A stretch of DNA of 64,000 bases, from the NCBI RefSeq assembly GCF_002240355.1, contig NZ_CP016353.1:620001-684000 (forward strand). The letters run 5' to 3'. The translations under genes and the position numbers were made by a program. This document shows positions 1-13,975 of this stretch, one piece after another; position 1 is the first letter of the stretch, and each line of letters starts with the position of its first letter. The DNA is from Prauserella marina (GTDB lineage: Bacteria > Actinomycetota > Actinomycetes > Mycobacteriales > Pseudonocardiaceae). The notes beneath the pieces were generated by a model. The model saw only the letters and a list, made by a program, of their open reading frames with translations, was not told where the DNA came from and did no database searches.

Positions 1-902
1 TCCGGCAATCCAGCCTGCTCGGCGAGAAGTACGTCGAACTGCGAGCACCCGCCGAACACCCAGCCCAGGCCAAGCTCGCCGACGGCGACCACATCCCGCT
101 CGAACGAACCAACCGCAGCGTCGAGGTCGAGGAAGTCCTCGGCGCGCTGTCGATGCTCCTCAACGGAGGCGGCGTCGAACAGCTCAACACCATCACCAAG
201 GAACTCAACAACACCCTCGAAGGCAACGAACCCGACATCAAGGCACTACTGCGCAACGCCGACGACCTCGTCTCCACCCTCGACGCGCAATCCGGCGACA
301 TCACGAGAGCGCTCGACGGGCTCAACCGGCTTTCCTCGACGCTCAACGGCCAGCGCGATCAAATCGCGGGCGCCATCGACGACCTCGGCCCCGGTCTCGC
401 GGTGCTCGAACAGCAACGCGGCCAGCTCGTCACCATGCTCCAAGCGCTCAACGAACTCTCCGGCGTCGCCGTCGACACCGTCAACGCCAGCCAGGAAGAC
501 CTCGTCGCCAACCTCGAAGCACTGCTTCCGACGCTGCGCAAACTCGGCGAAGCCGGCTCCGACCTGCCGAAGGCGCTCGAACTGATGCTGACCTACCCGT
601 TCAGCGACGCCGCCGTCGAAGGCGCGAAGGGCGACTACTTCAACCTCTACGCCACGGTCGACCTCAACCTCGGCGAGGTCATGGCCAACCTCGGCCGCAG
701 CAGACAGAACCCGCTGCAAGACGTCCCCATCGTCGGAGACCTCACCGGCCCTGCGCAGGGTGGCTCCGGCCCCGCCCCGCCCCCGCTACCCCTGCCCGGT
801 TCGGAACCGCACAGCGGTGACCAGCAAGACCAGCAGGGACAGCCGTCTCAGCAGACTGGGGTCGCCGGCATCTTCGGTGTGCTGTCGGGAGGTGCCGGCT
901 GA
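1..902 (+). CDS. mceE: Mce family protein, MceE-like (5' end outside window)
   Basis: The reading frame is open from the first complete codon at base 3, so the N-terminal part lies upstream. The visible part begins in the tail of an MCE domain (LLGEKYVELRAP, then DGDHIPLERT). It continues as a long helical region typical of Mce subunits, and ends in a Pro/Gly/Gln-rich tail. Mce proteins form the periplasm-spanning tunnel of lipid or sterol importers driven by YrbE permeases and MceG. Assignment as MceE (the lipoprotein position, LprK-like) rests on its place directly before mceF; the lipobox is not in the window. Its TGA overlaps the mceF ATG by one base, so the two are coupled. MceD is the less likely alternative. 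Confidence 0.85.
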   Translation, partial: RQSSLLGEKYVELRAPAEHPAQAKLADGDHIPLERTNRSVEVEEVLGALSMLLNGGGVEQLNTITKELNNTLEGNEPDIKALLRNADDLVSTLDAQSGDITRALDGLNRLSSTLNGQRDQIAGAIDDLGPGLAVLEQQRGQLVTMLQALNELSGVAVDTVNASQEDLVANLEALLPTLRKLGEAGSDLPKALELMLTYPFSDAAVEGAKGDYFNLYATVDLNLGEVMANLGRSRQNPLQDVPIVGDLTGPAQGGSGPAPPPLPLPGSEPHSGDQQDQQGQPSQQTGVAGIFGVLSGGAG

Positions 903-2161
903 TGCTCCTGCGCAAAGCCAAGATCCAGCTGATCGCGTTCGCGATCATCTCCGTACTCGCCATCGCCTACGCGCTGGTGCGGTTCACCGACATCGAAAAG
1001 GTCTTCGGTACCGGCGGTTACACCGTCCAGCTCGAACTGAACGAGTCCGGCGGCATCTTCACCGGAGCCGAGGTCACCTACCGCGGCTACAACATCGGCA
1101 GGGTCGGCGAACTGAGCCTCACCGAGACCGGGCTGAAAGCCGAACTCGACATCGAACCGGAAGCCCCGAAGGTGCCCAGCGACCTACATGCCATGGTCGC
1201 CAACCGATCAGCGGTGGGGGAGCAGTTCGTCGATCTCAGGCCCGTCACCGACAACGGCCCCTACCTCGCCGACGGCTCCGTCATCCCGGCCGAAAGGGCA
1301 AGCACCCCGGTGCCAACGGAAAAGGTCATCGGCGACCTCGACAGCCTGGCGTCCTCGGTGCCCACCGACGCGTTGCGCACCGTCGTGGACGAGTCCTACG
1401 AGGCGTTCCGCGGCACCGGCGACGACCTCCAAGTGCTGATGGACACCACGAGAGACTTCACGAAGGTCGCCAAGCAGTACCTTCCGCAGACCGTCGAACT
1501 GCTCAACTCCGGCAACGTGGTACTCAACACCCAGAACGACCTCGCCACCTCCATGAAGGAGTTCAGCTCCGACCTCGCCTCGGTTTCCGAGACACTCAAG
1601 AACTCCGACGCGGACATCCGTGAGCTCATCGGCATCACCCCGCAGGCCGCCAACCAGGTCAGCGAACTGCTCGCCGAATCGGGACCAGGTCTCGGCTCCG
1701 TCGTCGCCAACCTGCTCACCACCTCCAACCTGCTCTTCACAAGGCAGGACGGGCTCGAACAGGCACTGGTCACCTACCCCGTGGTCGCCGGAGGCGCGTT
1801 CAGCGTCGCTCCCGACGACGGGACAGCGCACCTCGGGCTCGCGCTCAACCTGTTCAATCCGCCTTCCTGCACCAAGGGCTACCGCGCTCCCGAGGAGTAC
1901 CGCCCGGGCGACGACACCACGCCGCGCCCACCCGATTCGTCCGCCTACTGCGCTGAACCGCCCGGCAGCCCCATCAACGTCCGCGGTTCCCAGAACGCGC
2001 CGTACAACGGCGTCCCCGTTCAGCCGAGCGAGGAACAGGTCAGGGCCAACTCCACAAGGGACGAAGAGGAGCTGGCCTCGCTGCGAGGAGTCCCCGGGGT
2101 CGCCGGAAGTCCCGGCCTCAGCATCACGTCACTCGGCCAGCTCGTGGGGCTGACCGGCTAG
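902..2161 (+). CDS. mceF: Mce family protein, MceF-like
   Basis: 419 aa. An N-terminal hydrophobic anchor (about residues 8-27) is followed by the MCE domain (YTVQLELNESGGIFTGAEVTYRGYNIGRVG read in part, about 38-110). A long helical needle-forming segment follows to about residue 290, then a Cys-containing, Pro-rich C-terminal tail. It is the last of the six canonical Mce subunits of a lipid-import complex in the cell envelope. ATG overlaps the mceE stop by one base. The end of the six-gene mce series plus two following Mce-associated genes supports MceF. Substrate cannot be told from sequence. Confidence 0.9.
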   Translation: MLLRKAKIQLIAFAIISVLAIAYALVRFTDIEKVFGTGGYTVQLELNESGGIFTGAEVTYRGYNIGRVGELSLTETGLKAELDIEPEAPKVPSDLHAMVANRSAVGEQFVDLRPVTDNGPYLADGSVIPAERASTPVPTEKVIGDLDSLASSVPTDALRTVVDESYEAFRGTGDDLQVLMDTTRDFTKVAKQYLPQTVELLNSGNVVLNTQNDLATSMKEFSSDLASVSETLKNSDADIRELIGITPQAANQVSELLAESGPGLGSVVANLLTTSNLLFTRQDGLEQALVTYPVVAGGAFSVAPDDGTAHLGLALNLFNPPSCTKGYRAPEEYRPGDDTTPRPPDSSAYCAEPPGSPINVRGSQNAPYNGVPVQPSEEQVRANSTRDEEELASLRGVPGVAGSPGLSITSLGQLVGLTG

Positions 2162-2204
2162 CACCACACGCTCTGATCACCTGTCAGACCTACCCTGGAG
2201 CGCT

Positions 2205-2867
2205 ATGAGTTCGGACGAGCCGGCGGCGAAGGAGCCGCAGGAGTCCCCCGGAGAGCCGTCGGACAGCGGAGACGAGACCAGCACGGACGTCGCCGCCACC
2301 GAGGTCACCGAGGACGGCAGCACTGTTGCCGAGGAGACCACCAGTGGTGGCCCGCCGAAGTGGCTGACCTTCGGCAGCGCGGCGCTCGCGCTGGCCGCGC
2401 TGGTCACCGCGGTCTACTTCGGCATCTCGTGGTGGGTCACCTCCGGCAACGAGGCGAGCGGCGTCGCGGCCGAACGCGAGGACGTCGTGCGCTCGACGGG
2501 ATCGGCGGTGATCGCGCTCACCGAGCTGGACTACGAGGACCCCGACGCCTACTTCCAGCGGCAGCGCGACATCGCGACCGGCGACCTGCTGAATCAGATG
2601 AACGAGAACGCCGACCAGTACCGCAAGACCATCGCCGAGGCGAAAACCAAGGTCGTCTCGACGGTCCAGGACGTGGGCGTGCAGGAACTCGACGTCAGGG
2701 CCGGCAAGGCCAGCGTCCTCGCCACCGTTCGCACCGAGGTCGCCCAGGGGGATCAGAAAGGCACCAAGGTCTTGCGGCTCGAACTTGAGATGCTGCGCGT
2801 CGACGACAAGGGCACCTGGAAGCTGTCGAACATCGGCGAAGTGCCCATCGCCCAAGCGGGCCAGTAG
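2205..2867 (+). CDS. Mce-associated membrane protein (Mam)
   Basis: 220 aa. An acidic, disordered cytoplasmic N-terminus (1-50) is followed by one transmembrane segment (about 54-77) and an extracytoplasmic domain of about 140 aa with an NTF2/SnoaL-like layout (YFQRQRDIATGDLL, later LRLELEMLRVDDKGTWKLSNI). This is the architecture of the Mam proteins that follow mce genes and stabilise or help the importer (established for mycobacterial mce1/mce4). It lies 43 bp after mceF on the same strand, probably in the same operon. It is paralogous to the next gene. Confidence 0.8.
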   Translation: MSSDEPAAKEPQESPGEPSDSGDETSTDVAATEVTEDGSTVAEETTSGGPPKWLTFGSAALALAALVTAVYFGISWWVTSGNEASGVAAEREDVVRSTGSAVIALTELDYEDPDAYFQRQRDIATGDLLNQMNENADQYRKTIAEAKTKVVSTVQDVGVQELDVRAGKASVLATVRTEVAQGDQKGTKVLRLELEMLRVDDKGTWKLSNIGEVPIAQAGQ

Positions 2868-2888
2868 CCGGTCAGAACGGAGTCACCC

Positions 2889-3896
2889 GTGCCATCCTCC
2901 CCCCGTATGCCGCAGCCCCCGCGCCCCTCCGGCAGGCCCCGCGTCGCGGGACTGCGCAAGCCGGCGTCACCGAGTCCGGCTCCGCGCGAGCAGGACACCG
3001 ACCGGTTCGACGACGCGACCCAGGTCACCGATGTCGGTTCCGACCCGACGGCCGTGCCCGCTCCTGAGCCGACGGATCCTCCGCCTGTCGATCAGGAACC
3101 GCCGCCGGAACCGGAAGCCGAACTCGAAACCGAGGCCGAGGACGACGACGAACCCAAGGCCGCGAAGCCGAGGCCGGGGCCGCGCAGGAAGGTGCGCGAC
3201 ACCGGCACCCCCAAGCCCGCCAGCCAGGACGACGTGACCGCGACGGTGAGCGCCGTCGAGCCCTCCCGTGCTCGCCGCTTCCCCGTGCGCGGTGCTGGGG
3301 ACCGGAAGACCAAGGGGCACAAGGGAAACAGGGGATACGCACTCGTCGCCGTGCTCCTCGTGCTCGCGCTCGCCTTCGGAGGACTGGCTTTCTTCTTCAA
3401 CATGAGGCAGAGCGAGGCCGAAACCGCGGCAGGCAACGCCGCACTCGTCGACGTGCAGGGCACGACGCAGGTCAAGGAGGCGATGGGTACGGCGGCCGAA
3501 AGGTTGTTCTCCATCGACTACAACGACATCGGCAAGACGGAGCAGGCAGCGGACCAGCTCCTCGTCAACGACGAGGTCAAGAAGAAGTACCAAGCCTTGA
3601 TGGGCGAAGTGAAGCGGGTCGCGCCGGAGCAGAAGATCGTCGTCACCGTGAAGACGACGCGCAGCGCCGTGCTGATGCTGAACGACGACCGCGCCAAGGT
3701 CATGGTCTACATCGACCAGACGGCGACGCGGACCGAGGACAACCAGACCTCCGCCGGCAGTGCCGCACTGTGGTTCACCAGCGAAAAGCGCGATGGCGAG
3801 TGGAAGGTGACCGACATGGACACCTATGCCGCCGGGCAGCCTGCGCCCACCCCGGGACCAGCGGGTCAGGGGGGTCAACCCCCCGCAGGCAACTGA
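2889..3896 (+). CDS. Mce-associated membrane protein (Mam), long N-terminal tail
   Basis: 335 aa from a GTG 21 bp after the previous gene. Residues 1-145 are Pro/Glu/Arg-rich and probably disordered; a transmembrane segment follows at about 150-171. The C-terminal domain repeats the pattern of the upstream Mam protein (ERLFSIDYNDIGKTEQAADQLL, later SEKRDGEWKVTDMDTY) and ends in a Pro/Gly/Gln tail. It probably works with the Mce transporter in the envelope. The pairing of two unequal Mam proteins at the end of an mce operon is common in actinomycetes. Confidence 0.8.
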   Translation: MPSSPRMPQPPRPSGRPRVAGLRKPASPSPAPREQDTDRFDDATQVTDVGSDPTAVPAPEPTDPPPVDQEPPPEPEAELETEAEDDDEPKAAKPRPGPRRKVRDTGTPKPASQDDVTATVSAVEPSRARRFPVRGAGDRKTKGHKGNRGYALVAVLLVLALAFGGLAFFFNMRQSEAETAAGNAALVDVQGTTQVKEAMGTAAERLFSIDYNDIGKTEQAADQLLVNDEVKKKYQALMGEVKRVAPEQKIVVTVKTTRSAVLMLNDDRAKVMVYIDQTATRTEDNQTSAGSAALWFTSEKRDGEWKVTDMDTYAAGQPAPTPGPAGQGGQPPAGN

Positions 3897-4035
3897 CTGC
3901 GCCATGCGACTGCAAGAACGCGTGGGCGCTTGACTCAGCGTCCCCGGGGGTTCACGCTTACAGGCAACGGCGAGCCTTGCGGGAGGCGAGCCAGGAGACG
4001 ACACAGGAGGCTGGGCGCCCGTCGGGCAAGCCCCC

Positions 4036-4064
4036 TCGACAACCGGCGTCTTCAGGGCTAGACT
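4036..4064 (+). promoter_or_regulatory. Candidate rpoB promoter (distal)
   Basis: TCGACA (4036-4041), a 17-bp spacer, then TAGACT (4059-4064). This matches five of six -35 and four of six -10 bases of a vegetative actinobacterial promoter. It lies about 135 bp upstream of the rpoB start in a gap that contains no gene (3897-4199). Confidence 0.5.
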
Positions 4065-4133
4065 GCTTCTTTGCGCTGCCCACTTTCAGGCTGCCTTAAA
4101 CTGGGAGCTAGGATGGTCGGCAACACCGCACCC

Positions 4134-4163
4134 TTGACAGTTCGTGTTGCTAGTTGCTAACGC
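4134..4163 (+). promoter_or_regulatory. Candidate rpoB promoter (proximal)
   Basis: A perfect TTGACA at 4134-4139 is followed 18 bp later by a weak TAACGC at 4158-4163. A start point here would leave a leader of about 30 bases before the TTG start of rpoB. The -35 is strong and the -10 is poor, so this is tentative. Confidence 0.35.
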
Positions 4164-4199
4164 GGCTGCTCAACCGCTATGTCCCCGGAAGGACGCATC

Positions 4200-7100
4200 T
4201 TGGCAGTCTCTCCCGCGAACCAGGCCACTGCTGCGACCAACTCGGCTGAGAAGTCAACGGGAATCCCAGGAGCACCCAAGCGGGTATCTTTCGCGAAGAT
4301 CCGCGAACCGCTGAGCACTCCCAACCTGCTTGACGTGCAGATTCGGTCATTCGAATGGTTTACCGGCTCGGAGGCGTGGTTTGAACTCCGCGTCAACGAG
4401 GGCGACGAAAGCCCGGTCGGTGGTCTTGAAGAGGTCCTCAACGAGATCTCACCGATCGAGGACTTCTCCGGATCGATGTCCCTGTCTTTTTCCGATCCGC
4501 GCTTCGACGAGGTGAAAGCCTCAGTCGAGGAGTGCAAGGACAAGGACATGACCTACGCGGCGCCGTTGTTCGTCACCGCCGAGTTCGTCAACAACAACAC
4601 CGGCGAGATCAAGAGCCAGACGGTCTTCATGGGTGACTTCCCCGTGATGACCGACAAGGGCACTTTCATCATCAACGGCACCGAGCGCGTCGTCGTCTCG
4701 CAGCTCGTCCGTTCGCCGGGTGTGTACTACGACCAGGCCGTCGACAAGACGACCGACAAGGACGTCTTCAGCGTCAAGATCATCCCGAGCCGTGGTGCGT
4801 GGCTCGAATTCGATGTCGACAAGCGCGACACCGTCGGCGTGCGCATCGACCGCAAGCGGCGGCAGCCGGTCACGGTGCTGCTGAAGGCGCTTGGCTGGAC
4901 CACCGAGGCGATCAGGGAGCGCTTCTCGTTCTCCGAGACGCTGCTCGCCACGCTTGAGAAGGACCACACGGCGGGGACCGACGAGGCGCTGCTCGACATC
5001 TACCGCAAGCTGCGTCCCGGTGAGCCGCCGACGAAGGAGAGCGCACAGACGCTCCTGGAGAACCTGTTCTTCAAGGACAAGCGCTACGACCTCGCCAAGG
5101 TCGGTCGTTACAAGATCAACAAGAAGCTCGGTCTCGGCCTTCCCTACGACACCGGCACGCTGACCGAAGAGGACATCGTCACCACCATCGAATACCTCGT
5201 CCGCCTGCACGCGGGCGAGGAGACGATGAAGGCGCACGACGTAGAGGTGCCCGTCGAGACCGACGACATCGACCACTTCGGCAACCGTCGCCTGCGCACC
5301 GTCGGCGAGCTGATCCAGAACCAGATCCGGGTCGGCCTTTCCCGCATGGAGCGCGTCGTCCGCGAGCGGATGACCACCCAGGACGTCGAGGCGATCACGC
5401 CGCAGACCCTGATCAACATCCGTCCCGTCGTGGCCGCGATCAAGGAGTTCTTCGGAACCTCCCAGCTCTCGCAGTTCATGGACCAGAACAACCCGCTTTC
5501 GGGCCTGACTCACAAGCGCCGCCTCTCGGCGCTCGGCCCCGGCGGTCTCTCCCGTGAGCGCGCGGGCATGGACGTTCGCGACGTGCACCCCAGCCACTAC
5601 GGCCGGATGTGCCCGATCGAGACGCCGGAAGGCCCGAACATCGGTCTGATCGGCTCGCTGTGCTCCTACGCGAGGGTCAACCCGTTCGGTTTCATCGAAA
5701 CCCCCTACCGCAAGGTCGTCGAGGGCAGGGTCACCGACCAGGTCGACTACCTCACGGCCGACGAGGAAGACCGCTTCGTCAAGGCGCAGGCCAACGCGCC
5801 CATCGGCGACGACGGGCACTTCATTGAGGAGAGCGTCCTCGGTCGTCGCAAGGGCGGCGAGGTCGAGCTGATCGACCCGCTTGAGGTCGACTACATGGAC
5901 GTGTCGCCTCGGCAGATGGTCTCCGTCGCCACCGGCATGATCCCGTTCCTCGAACACGACGACGCCAACCGTGCCCTGATGGGCGCGAACATGCAGCGTC
6001 AGGCCGTTCCGCTGCTGCGGAACGAGTCGCCGCTCGTCGGTACCGGCGTGGAGCTCACGGCCGCCGTCGACGCGGGTGACGTACTCGTCGCCGAGCAGGC
6101 CGGTGTCGTCGAGGAACTCTCGGCCGACATGGTCACGATCATGCACGACGACGGCACGCGGAAGAGCTACGGACTGTACAAGTTCCGTCGCACCAACGCG
6201 GGCACCTGCTTCAACCACCGTCCCGTCGTCAGTGAGGGCGACAGGGTCGAGCAGGGCCAGGTCATCGCCGACGGTCCCTCGACCGACAAGGGCGAGATGG
6301 CGCTCGGCAAGAACCTGCTCGTCGCGGTCATGCCGTGGGAAGGCCACAACTACGAGGACGCCATCGTCATCTCGCAGCGGCTGGTCCAGGACGACGTGCT
6401 CACCTCGATCCACATCGAGGAGCACGAGATCGACGCCCGCGACACCAAGCTCGGTGCCGAGGAGATCACGAGGGACATCCCGAACGTCTCCGAGGACGTG
6501 CTCGCCGACCTCGACGAGCGCGGCATCATCCGCATCGGTGCCGAGGTTCGTGACGGCGACATCTTGGTCGGCAAGGTCACGCCGAAGGGCGAGACCGAGC
6601 TGACCCCCGAGGAGCGGCTGCTCCGCGCGATCTTCGGCGAGAAGGCGCGCGAGGTCCGTGACACCTCGCTCAAGGTGCCGCACGGCGAGACCGGCAAGGT
6701 CATCGGTATCAGGGTCTTCTCCCGCGAGGACGACGACGAGCTGCCCCCCGGCGTCAACGAGCTCGTCCGCGTCTACGTGGCGAAGAAGAGCAAGATCCAG
6801 GACGGCGACAAGCTCGCCGGACGACACGGCAACAAGGGCGTCATCGGCAAGATCCTGCCGGTCGAAGACATGCCGTTCATGGAGGACGGCACTCCGGTCG
6901 ACATCGTGCTGAACACCCACGGTGTGCCGCGAAGGATGAACATCGGCCAGATCCTCGAACTGCACCTCGGCTGGCTCGCCTCCCAGGGCTGGCAGGTCGA
7001 GGGTGCTCCGGACTGGGCGAAGAACCTCTCCGAGGATCTTCGGAACGTCGAGCCAGGCACGAACACCGCGACCCCGGTGTTCGACGGCGCCAAGGAAGAG

Positions 7101-7691
7101 GAGCTCATGGGGCTGCTCTCCTGCACGAAGCCGAACCGCGACGGCGACCGCATGGTCGGCCCCGAGGGCAAGGCAGTGCTGCTCGACGGACGTTCCGGCG
7201 AGCCGTTCCCGTACCCGGTGTCGGTCGGCTACATGTACATCCTGAAGCTGCACCACATGGTGGACGACAAGATCCACGCCAGGTCGACGGGTCCGTACTC
7301 GATGATCACCCAGCAGCCGCTTGGTGGTAAGGCACAGTTCGGTGGCCAGCGCTTCGGTGAGATGGAGTGCTGGGCGATGCAGGCCTACGGCGCGGCATAC
7401 ACGCTGCAAGAGCTGCTCACCATCAAGTCCGACGACGTGCTCGGCCGCGTGAAGGTCTACGAGGCGATCGTCAAGGGCGAGAACATGCCGTCGCCGGGTA
7501 TCCCGGAGTCGTTCAAGGTGTTGCTGAAGGAATTGCAGTCGCTGTGCCTCAACGTCGAGGTGCTCTCCAGCGACGGAGCCGCGATCGAGATGCGCGACTC
7601 CGACGACGAGGACCTCGAACGCGCCGCGGCGAACCTCGGCATCAACCTGTCTCGCAACGAGTCACCATCGGTTGATGACGTCGTCCAGTAA
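4200..7691 (+). CDS. rpoB: DNA-directed RNA polymerase subunit beta
   Basis: 1163 aa from TTG 4200, preceded at six bases by the ribosome site GGAAGGA. An in-frame ATG at 4179 has no such site, so I prefer TTG. The subunit forms the catalytic core of RNA polymerase with RpoC. The rifampicin region is intact and of the sensitive type: Asp428 (FMDQNN), His438 (THKRR) and Ser443 (RLSALGPGG) are the unmutated residues. Later landmarks are the [10 protein letters not shown] stretch and the C-terminal [11 protein letters not shown]-like clamp segment ([15 protein letters not shown]). Length and order fit actinobacterial RpoB. rpoC follows after 93 bp in the same transcription unit. Confidence 0.98.
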   Translation: MAVSPANQATAATNSAEKSTGIPGAPKRVSFAKIREPLSTPNLLDVQIRSFEWFTGSEAWFELRVNEGDESPVGGLEEVLNEISPIEDFSGSMSLSFSDPRFDEVKASVEECKDKDMTYAAPLFVTAEFVNNNTGEIKSQTVFMGDFPVMTDKGTFIINGTERVVVSQLVRSPGVYYDQAVDKTTDKDVFSVKIIPSRGAWLEFDVDKRDTVGVRIDRKRRQPVTVLLKALGWTTEAIRERFSFSETLLATLEKDHTAGTDEALLDIYRKLRPGEPPTKESAQTLLENLFFKDKRYDLAKVGRYKINKKLGLGLPYDTGTLTEEDIVTTIEYLVRLHAGEETMKAHDVEVPVETDDIDHFGNRRLRTVGELIQNQIRVGLSRMERVVRERMTTQDVEAITPQTLINIRPVVAAIKEFFGTSQLSQFMDQNNPLSGLTHKRRLSALGPGGLSRERAGMDVRDVHPSHYGRMCPIETPEGPNIGLIGSLCSYARVNPFGFIETPYRKVVEGRVTDQVDYLTADEEDRFVKAQANAPIGDDGHFIEESVLGRRKGGEVELIDPLEVDYMDVSPRQMVSVATGMIPFLEHDDANRALMGANMQRQAVPLLRNESPLVGTGVELTAAVDAGDVLVAEQAGVVEELSADMVTIMHDDGTRKSYGLYKFRRTNAGTCFNHRPVVSEGDRVEQGQVIADGPSTDKGEMALGKNLLVAVMPWEGHNYEDAIVISQRLVQDDVLTSIHIEEHEIDARDTKLGAEEITRDIPNVSEDVLADLDERGIIRIGAEVRDGDILVGKVTPKGETELTPEERLLRAIFGEKAREVRDTSLKVPHGETGKVIGIRVFSREDDDELPPGVNELVRVYVAKKSKIQDGDKLAGRHGNKGVIGKILPVEDMPFMEDGTPVDIVLNTHGVPRRMNIGQILELHLGWLASQGWQVEGAPDWAKNLSEDLRNVEPGTNTATPVFDGAKEEELMGLLSCTKPNRDGDRMVGPEGKAVLLDGRSGEPFPYPVSVGYMYILKLHHMVDDKIHARSTGPYSMITQQPLGGKAQFGGQRFGEMECWAMQAYGAAYTLQELLTIKSDDVLGRVKVYEAIVKGENMPSPGIPESFKVLLKELQSLCLNVEVLSSDGAAIEMRDSDDEDLERAAANLGINLSRNESPSVDDVVQ

Positions 7692-7725
7692 CCAGCCACC
7701 TCTTGTCGCAAGGCCAAAGGAAATC

Positions 7726-7784
7726 ATGAGTCGTAACCGTTCCCTCGGAACGCAACTACTTCAAAGTTTCGGAGAGGCGGACTA

Positions 7785-7785
<1 letters not shown>
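7726..7785 (+). CDS. Possible 19-codon leader ORF between rpoB and rpoC
   Basis: ATG at 7726, preceded by AAAGGA at about six bases, opens 19 codons ending in TAG at 7783-7785. The last base of the stop is the first base of the rpoC GTG (TAGTG), the arrangement used for translational coupling. The peptide starts MSRNRSLG. About half of its codons end in G or C, well below neighbouring genes, so it may be a translated leader rather than a conserved protein. The gap holds nothing else. Confidence 0.3.
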
Positions 7786-11696
<3,911 letters not shown>

Positions 11697-11712
11697 ACAC
11701 CGCAACACGAGC

Positions 11713-11750
11713 AACGGCCCCGAGGTGCCTCCCGCGCCTCGGGGCCGTTT
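11713..11750 (+). terminator. rpoBC terminator hairpin
   Basis: AACGGCCCCGAGG (11713-11725) pairs with CCTCGGGGCCGTT (11737-11749), a perfect 13-bp GC-rich stem with an 11-base loop, followed by T. It begins 17 bp after the rpoC stop and fits a factor-independent terminator with a short U run. Confidence 0.8.
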
Positions 11751-12053
11751 CGTGCGCGGAGTCGGTCCCCGACAACTCGGGGTCGGCCGAGCCGATCTGC
11801 CCCACCGGACGACCTGCCCGTCGCGATGTCGCGCCTGCCTCGCGGGTCCATCCGCGCGAGCCCGCCCTCGACGTCGTCGCGGCTGCTTGACGACTGCCAC
11901 GACCGCGGTGTCTGCACCGTGGTCGGTTTCTCGGCCGCACCCCCGCTCGTCTCGCCGTTTTCGACCACACGGTGTTCAAGCGCCGACCTGTCGGGTAGTT
12001 GCTGCCGTGATGTCCGAATGTGACGAGCGGCGGCAGGAGACCTGACACCTGTC
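11751..12053. other. Gap between rpoC terminator and two-component genes
   Basis: No convincing gene. Near the right end TGACA-CC-TGTCA (12043-12054) forms a short inverted repeat that runs into the ATG of the kinase gene. It could be an operator, or just part of the start region. AGGAGA at 12035-12040 is the only ribosome-site-like run. Confidence 0.4.
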
Positions 12054-13238
12054 ATGTGCTGTTACGTTCGGCTCGTGCCGCGCCCCGACCACGGTGAGCC
12101 AGCGCAGCTCGCCCCACTGCGGAGATACTGCCGCGACATCGCCCTCGGTTCGGTGGCCGTCGTCGGTGTCCTGCTCATCAGCACCATTCCCGGTGGGCTC
12201 GACAGTCCGGTCGGCACCGGCTTCGTCCTCCTGCTGGCCGCCGCGCTCACCCTGCATACCCGTCGCATTCTCAGCGCGCTCAGGGAACCAGCTCAGGCTC
12301 AGCCGCTCGGTGTTGCTGTCATACCCGCGCTGGTGGCGATCGCGGCCACCTGTGTCGCCGTGTACTTCGACGAAGGCAACGTGTTGTGGTCCCTGCTCGT
12401 CGGAGCCGTCACGACGCAGGTGCTCATCGGCAGGCCGGTCGTGGAAGGACGGAGGCTCGCTGTCGGCATCGGCATGATCACCGTGCTCGCCGTCGGTGGA
12501 ACCGCCCTGTTCGCCGCGCATCTTGAAGGCTGGGCGGTCGTGCGGCTCGCGCTCGGGGCTGGTGCGGTCGCGGTGGTGTTCGGCTACGCCGAGTCGAGCA
12601 ACATCCGGCAGTGGGCGTTGACCCTGGAACTGGAGAGAGCCCGCAAAGCCGCGGGCGAACTCGCGACGGCAAGGGAACGCCTCCGCCTCGCGGGCGACCT
12701 GCACGACATCCTCGGTCACGCTCTCGAAGTCGTCGCGCTGAAGAGTGAACTTGCTACCCGATTGAGCACCGCTGACCCACGTCGGTCAGCGGCGGAGATG
12801 GCCGAGGTGCACACGCTCGCGCGAACCGCACTGCGGGACGTCAGAGATCTCGTGCACGGTAGGCGCACGACGCATCTCGCCGCCGAACTGACCTCTGCGA
12901 AGACCCTGTTGTCGTCGGCGGGAATCGGATGCGCCTTTCCCGCTGAAACTCCGGAACTGGACGACAGGACGAGCGAACTGCTCGGAAGGGTGTTGCGGGA
13001 AGCGGTGACCAACCTGCTGCGGCATGCCTCGCCTTCGGCCTGCACTGTCTTGCTGAACTGCGACGTCGACGGCACCGCGTTGATGGTCACCAACGACGGT
13101 GCCGCACCGATGGCCCGCGCCGAGGGCACCGGTCTCGCGCGGCTGAGTCGCAGGCTCGAACACGCGGGCGGCAGACTTGAGACCGAAATGGACAGTGACG
13201 AGGGCGTTTTCGCCGTGCGGGCAAGGGTTCCACGATGA
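12054..13238 (+). CDS. Sensor histidine kinase, NarL/DesK type
   Basis: 394 aa. About five or six hydrophobic segments fill residues 25-180. A short coiled linker and the HisKA_3 dimerisation box follow, with phospho-acceptor His217 in DLHDILGHALE. The ATP-binding domain shows the N box (EAVTNLLRHA), VTNDG and GTGLARLSRRLEHAGG. It senses an unknown envelope or membrane signal and phosphorylates the response regulator, whose ATG overlaps its last codons by four bases. Start is uncertain: ATG 12054 has a distant AGGAGA, and an in-frame GTG at 12075 is also possible. DesK-like kinases often respond to membrane state, but the signal here is not visible. Confidence 0.88.
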   Translation: MCCYVRLVPRPDHGEPAQLAPLRRYCRDIALGSVAVVGVLLISTIPGGLDSPVGTGFVLLLAAALTLHTRRILSALREPAQAQPLGVAVIPALVAIAATCVAVYFDEGNVLWSLLVGAVTTQVLIGRPVVEGRRLAVGIGMITVLAVGGTALFAAHLEGWAVVRLALGAGAVAVVFGYAESSNIRQWALTLELERARKAAGELATARERLRLAGDLHDILGHALEVVALKSELATRLSTADPRRSAAEMAEVHTLARTALRDVRDLVHGRRTTHLAAELTSAKTLLSSAGIGCAFPAETPELDDRTSELLGRVLREAVTNLLRHASPSACTVLLNCDVDGTALMVTNDGAAPMARAEGTGLARLSRRLEHAGGRLETEMDSDEGVFAVRARVPR

Positions 13239-13840
13239 TCAAGGTGATTCTCGTCGATGACGAGCGCTTGACGCGAGAGGCCGTCGAGGCCCTGCTCAAC
13301 CTCGAACAGGGACTGCGCGTCGTCGCGGGCGCGGCCGACGGCGAAAGCGGTCTCGCGGCGGTGGCCGAGCACGAACCCGACGTACTCGTCGTCGACCTGG
13401 AAATGCCGGGCCTCGGCGGACTGGACGTGCTTGAGCGGATGGCCGAAGAGCATCCCTCGGTCCGGTGCGTGATGCTGACCAGGCACGCGCGGCCCGGGGT
13501 GCTGCGCCAGGCGCTGTCGCTCGGCGCAGGCGGGTTTCTCGCGAAGACGGCGCCGGCGACACTGCTCGCCGACGTGATCCGCAGGGTGCACGCCGGCCTG
13601 CGGTACGTGGATCCCGAATTCGCGGCCGAAGCACTCGCCGAACCCGCCTGCCCGTTGACCGAACGGGAACTGGCTGTCCTCCGGCTCGTCGACGACCATT
13701 CGACCACGTCCGACATCGCGCGCGAGCTGAACCTGTCGGCGGGGACGGTGCGCAACTACGTGTCCTCGACGATGGCCAAACTCGACGCCAGGAGCCGGTC
13801 CGAGGCGGCCCGCAAAGCCGCCGACCACGGCTGGCTCTAG
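13235..13840 (+). CDS. Response regulator, NarL/LuxR family
   Basis: 201 aa. The receiver domain (1-120) has acidic pocket D8-D9, phospho-acceptor Asp54 (VVDLEMPG), a Thr in MLTRHA and the conserved Lys in GFLAKTA. A LuxR-type helix-turn-helix lies at about 137-195 (LTERELAVLRL, then SDIARELNLSAGTVRNYVSS). The sequence is close to DesR-like regulators. It overlaps the kinase gene by four bases, so the pair is co-translated. Target genes are unknown; no matching operator repeat was found nearby. A palindromic repeat begins one base after its stop. Confidence 0.9.
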   Translation: MIKVILVDDERLTREAVEALLNLEQGLRVVAGAADGESGLAAVAEHEPDVLVVDLEMPGLGGLDVLERMAEEHPSVRCVMLTRHARPGVLRQALSLGAGGFLAKTAPATLLADVIRRVHAGLRYVDPEFAAEALAEPACPLTERELAVLRLVDDHSTTSDIARELNLSAGTVRNYVSSTMAKLDARSRSEAARKAADHGWL

Positions 13841-13841
13841 C

Positions 13842-13878
13842 CCCGAACCGCAGTTAGCGGGCTAAATGCTGTTCGGGG
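13842..13878. repeat. Palindromic repeat unit 1
   Basis: Full-length unit of the dispersed palindrome family: CCCGAACCGCAG, core TTAGC-GG-GCTAAA, then TGCTGTTCGGGGG. Outer arms CCCGAAC and GTTCGGG pair. It starts directly after the response-regulator stop codon and could also act as an RNA hairpin at the transcript end. Confidence 0.8.
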
Positions 13879-13975
13879 GTTCCCGGAACGGCGCGCGCGG
13901 ATCTTGCAGGGATGCTGAAACCAGCATCAGGAAACGTCGCTGGTCCTGGAGGGTCGCCGGGCACATGATGAGCCG

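Noticed and set aside
5466-5535. Possible rifampicin-resistant RpoB (as in a self-resistant producer)
   Set aside because: The Asp, His and Ser positions and surrounding residues are all the sensitive type.
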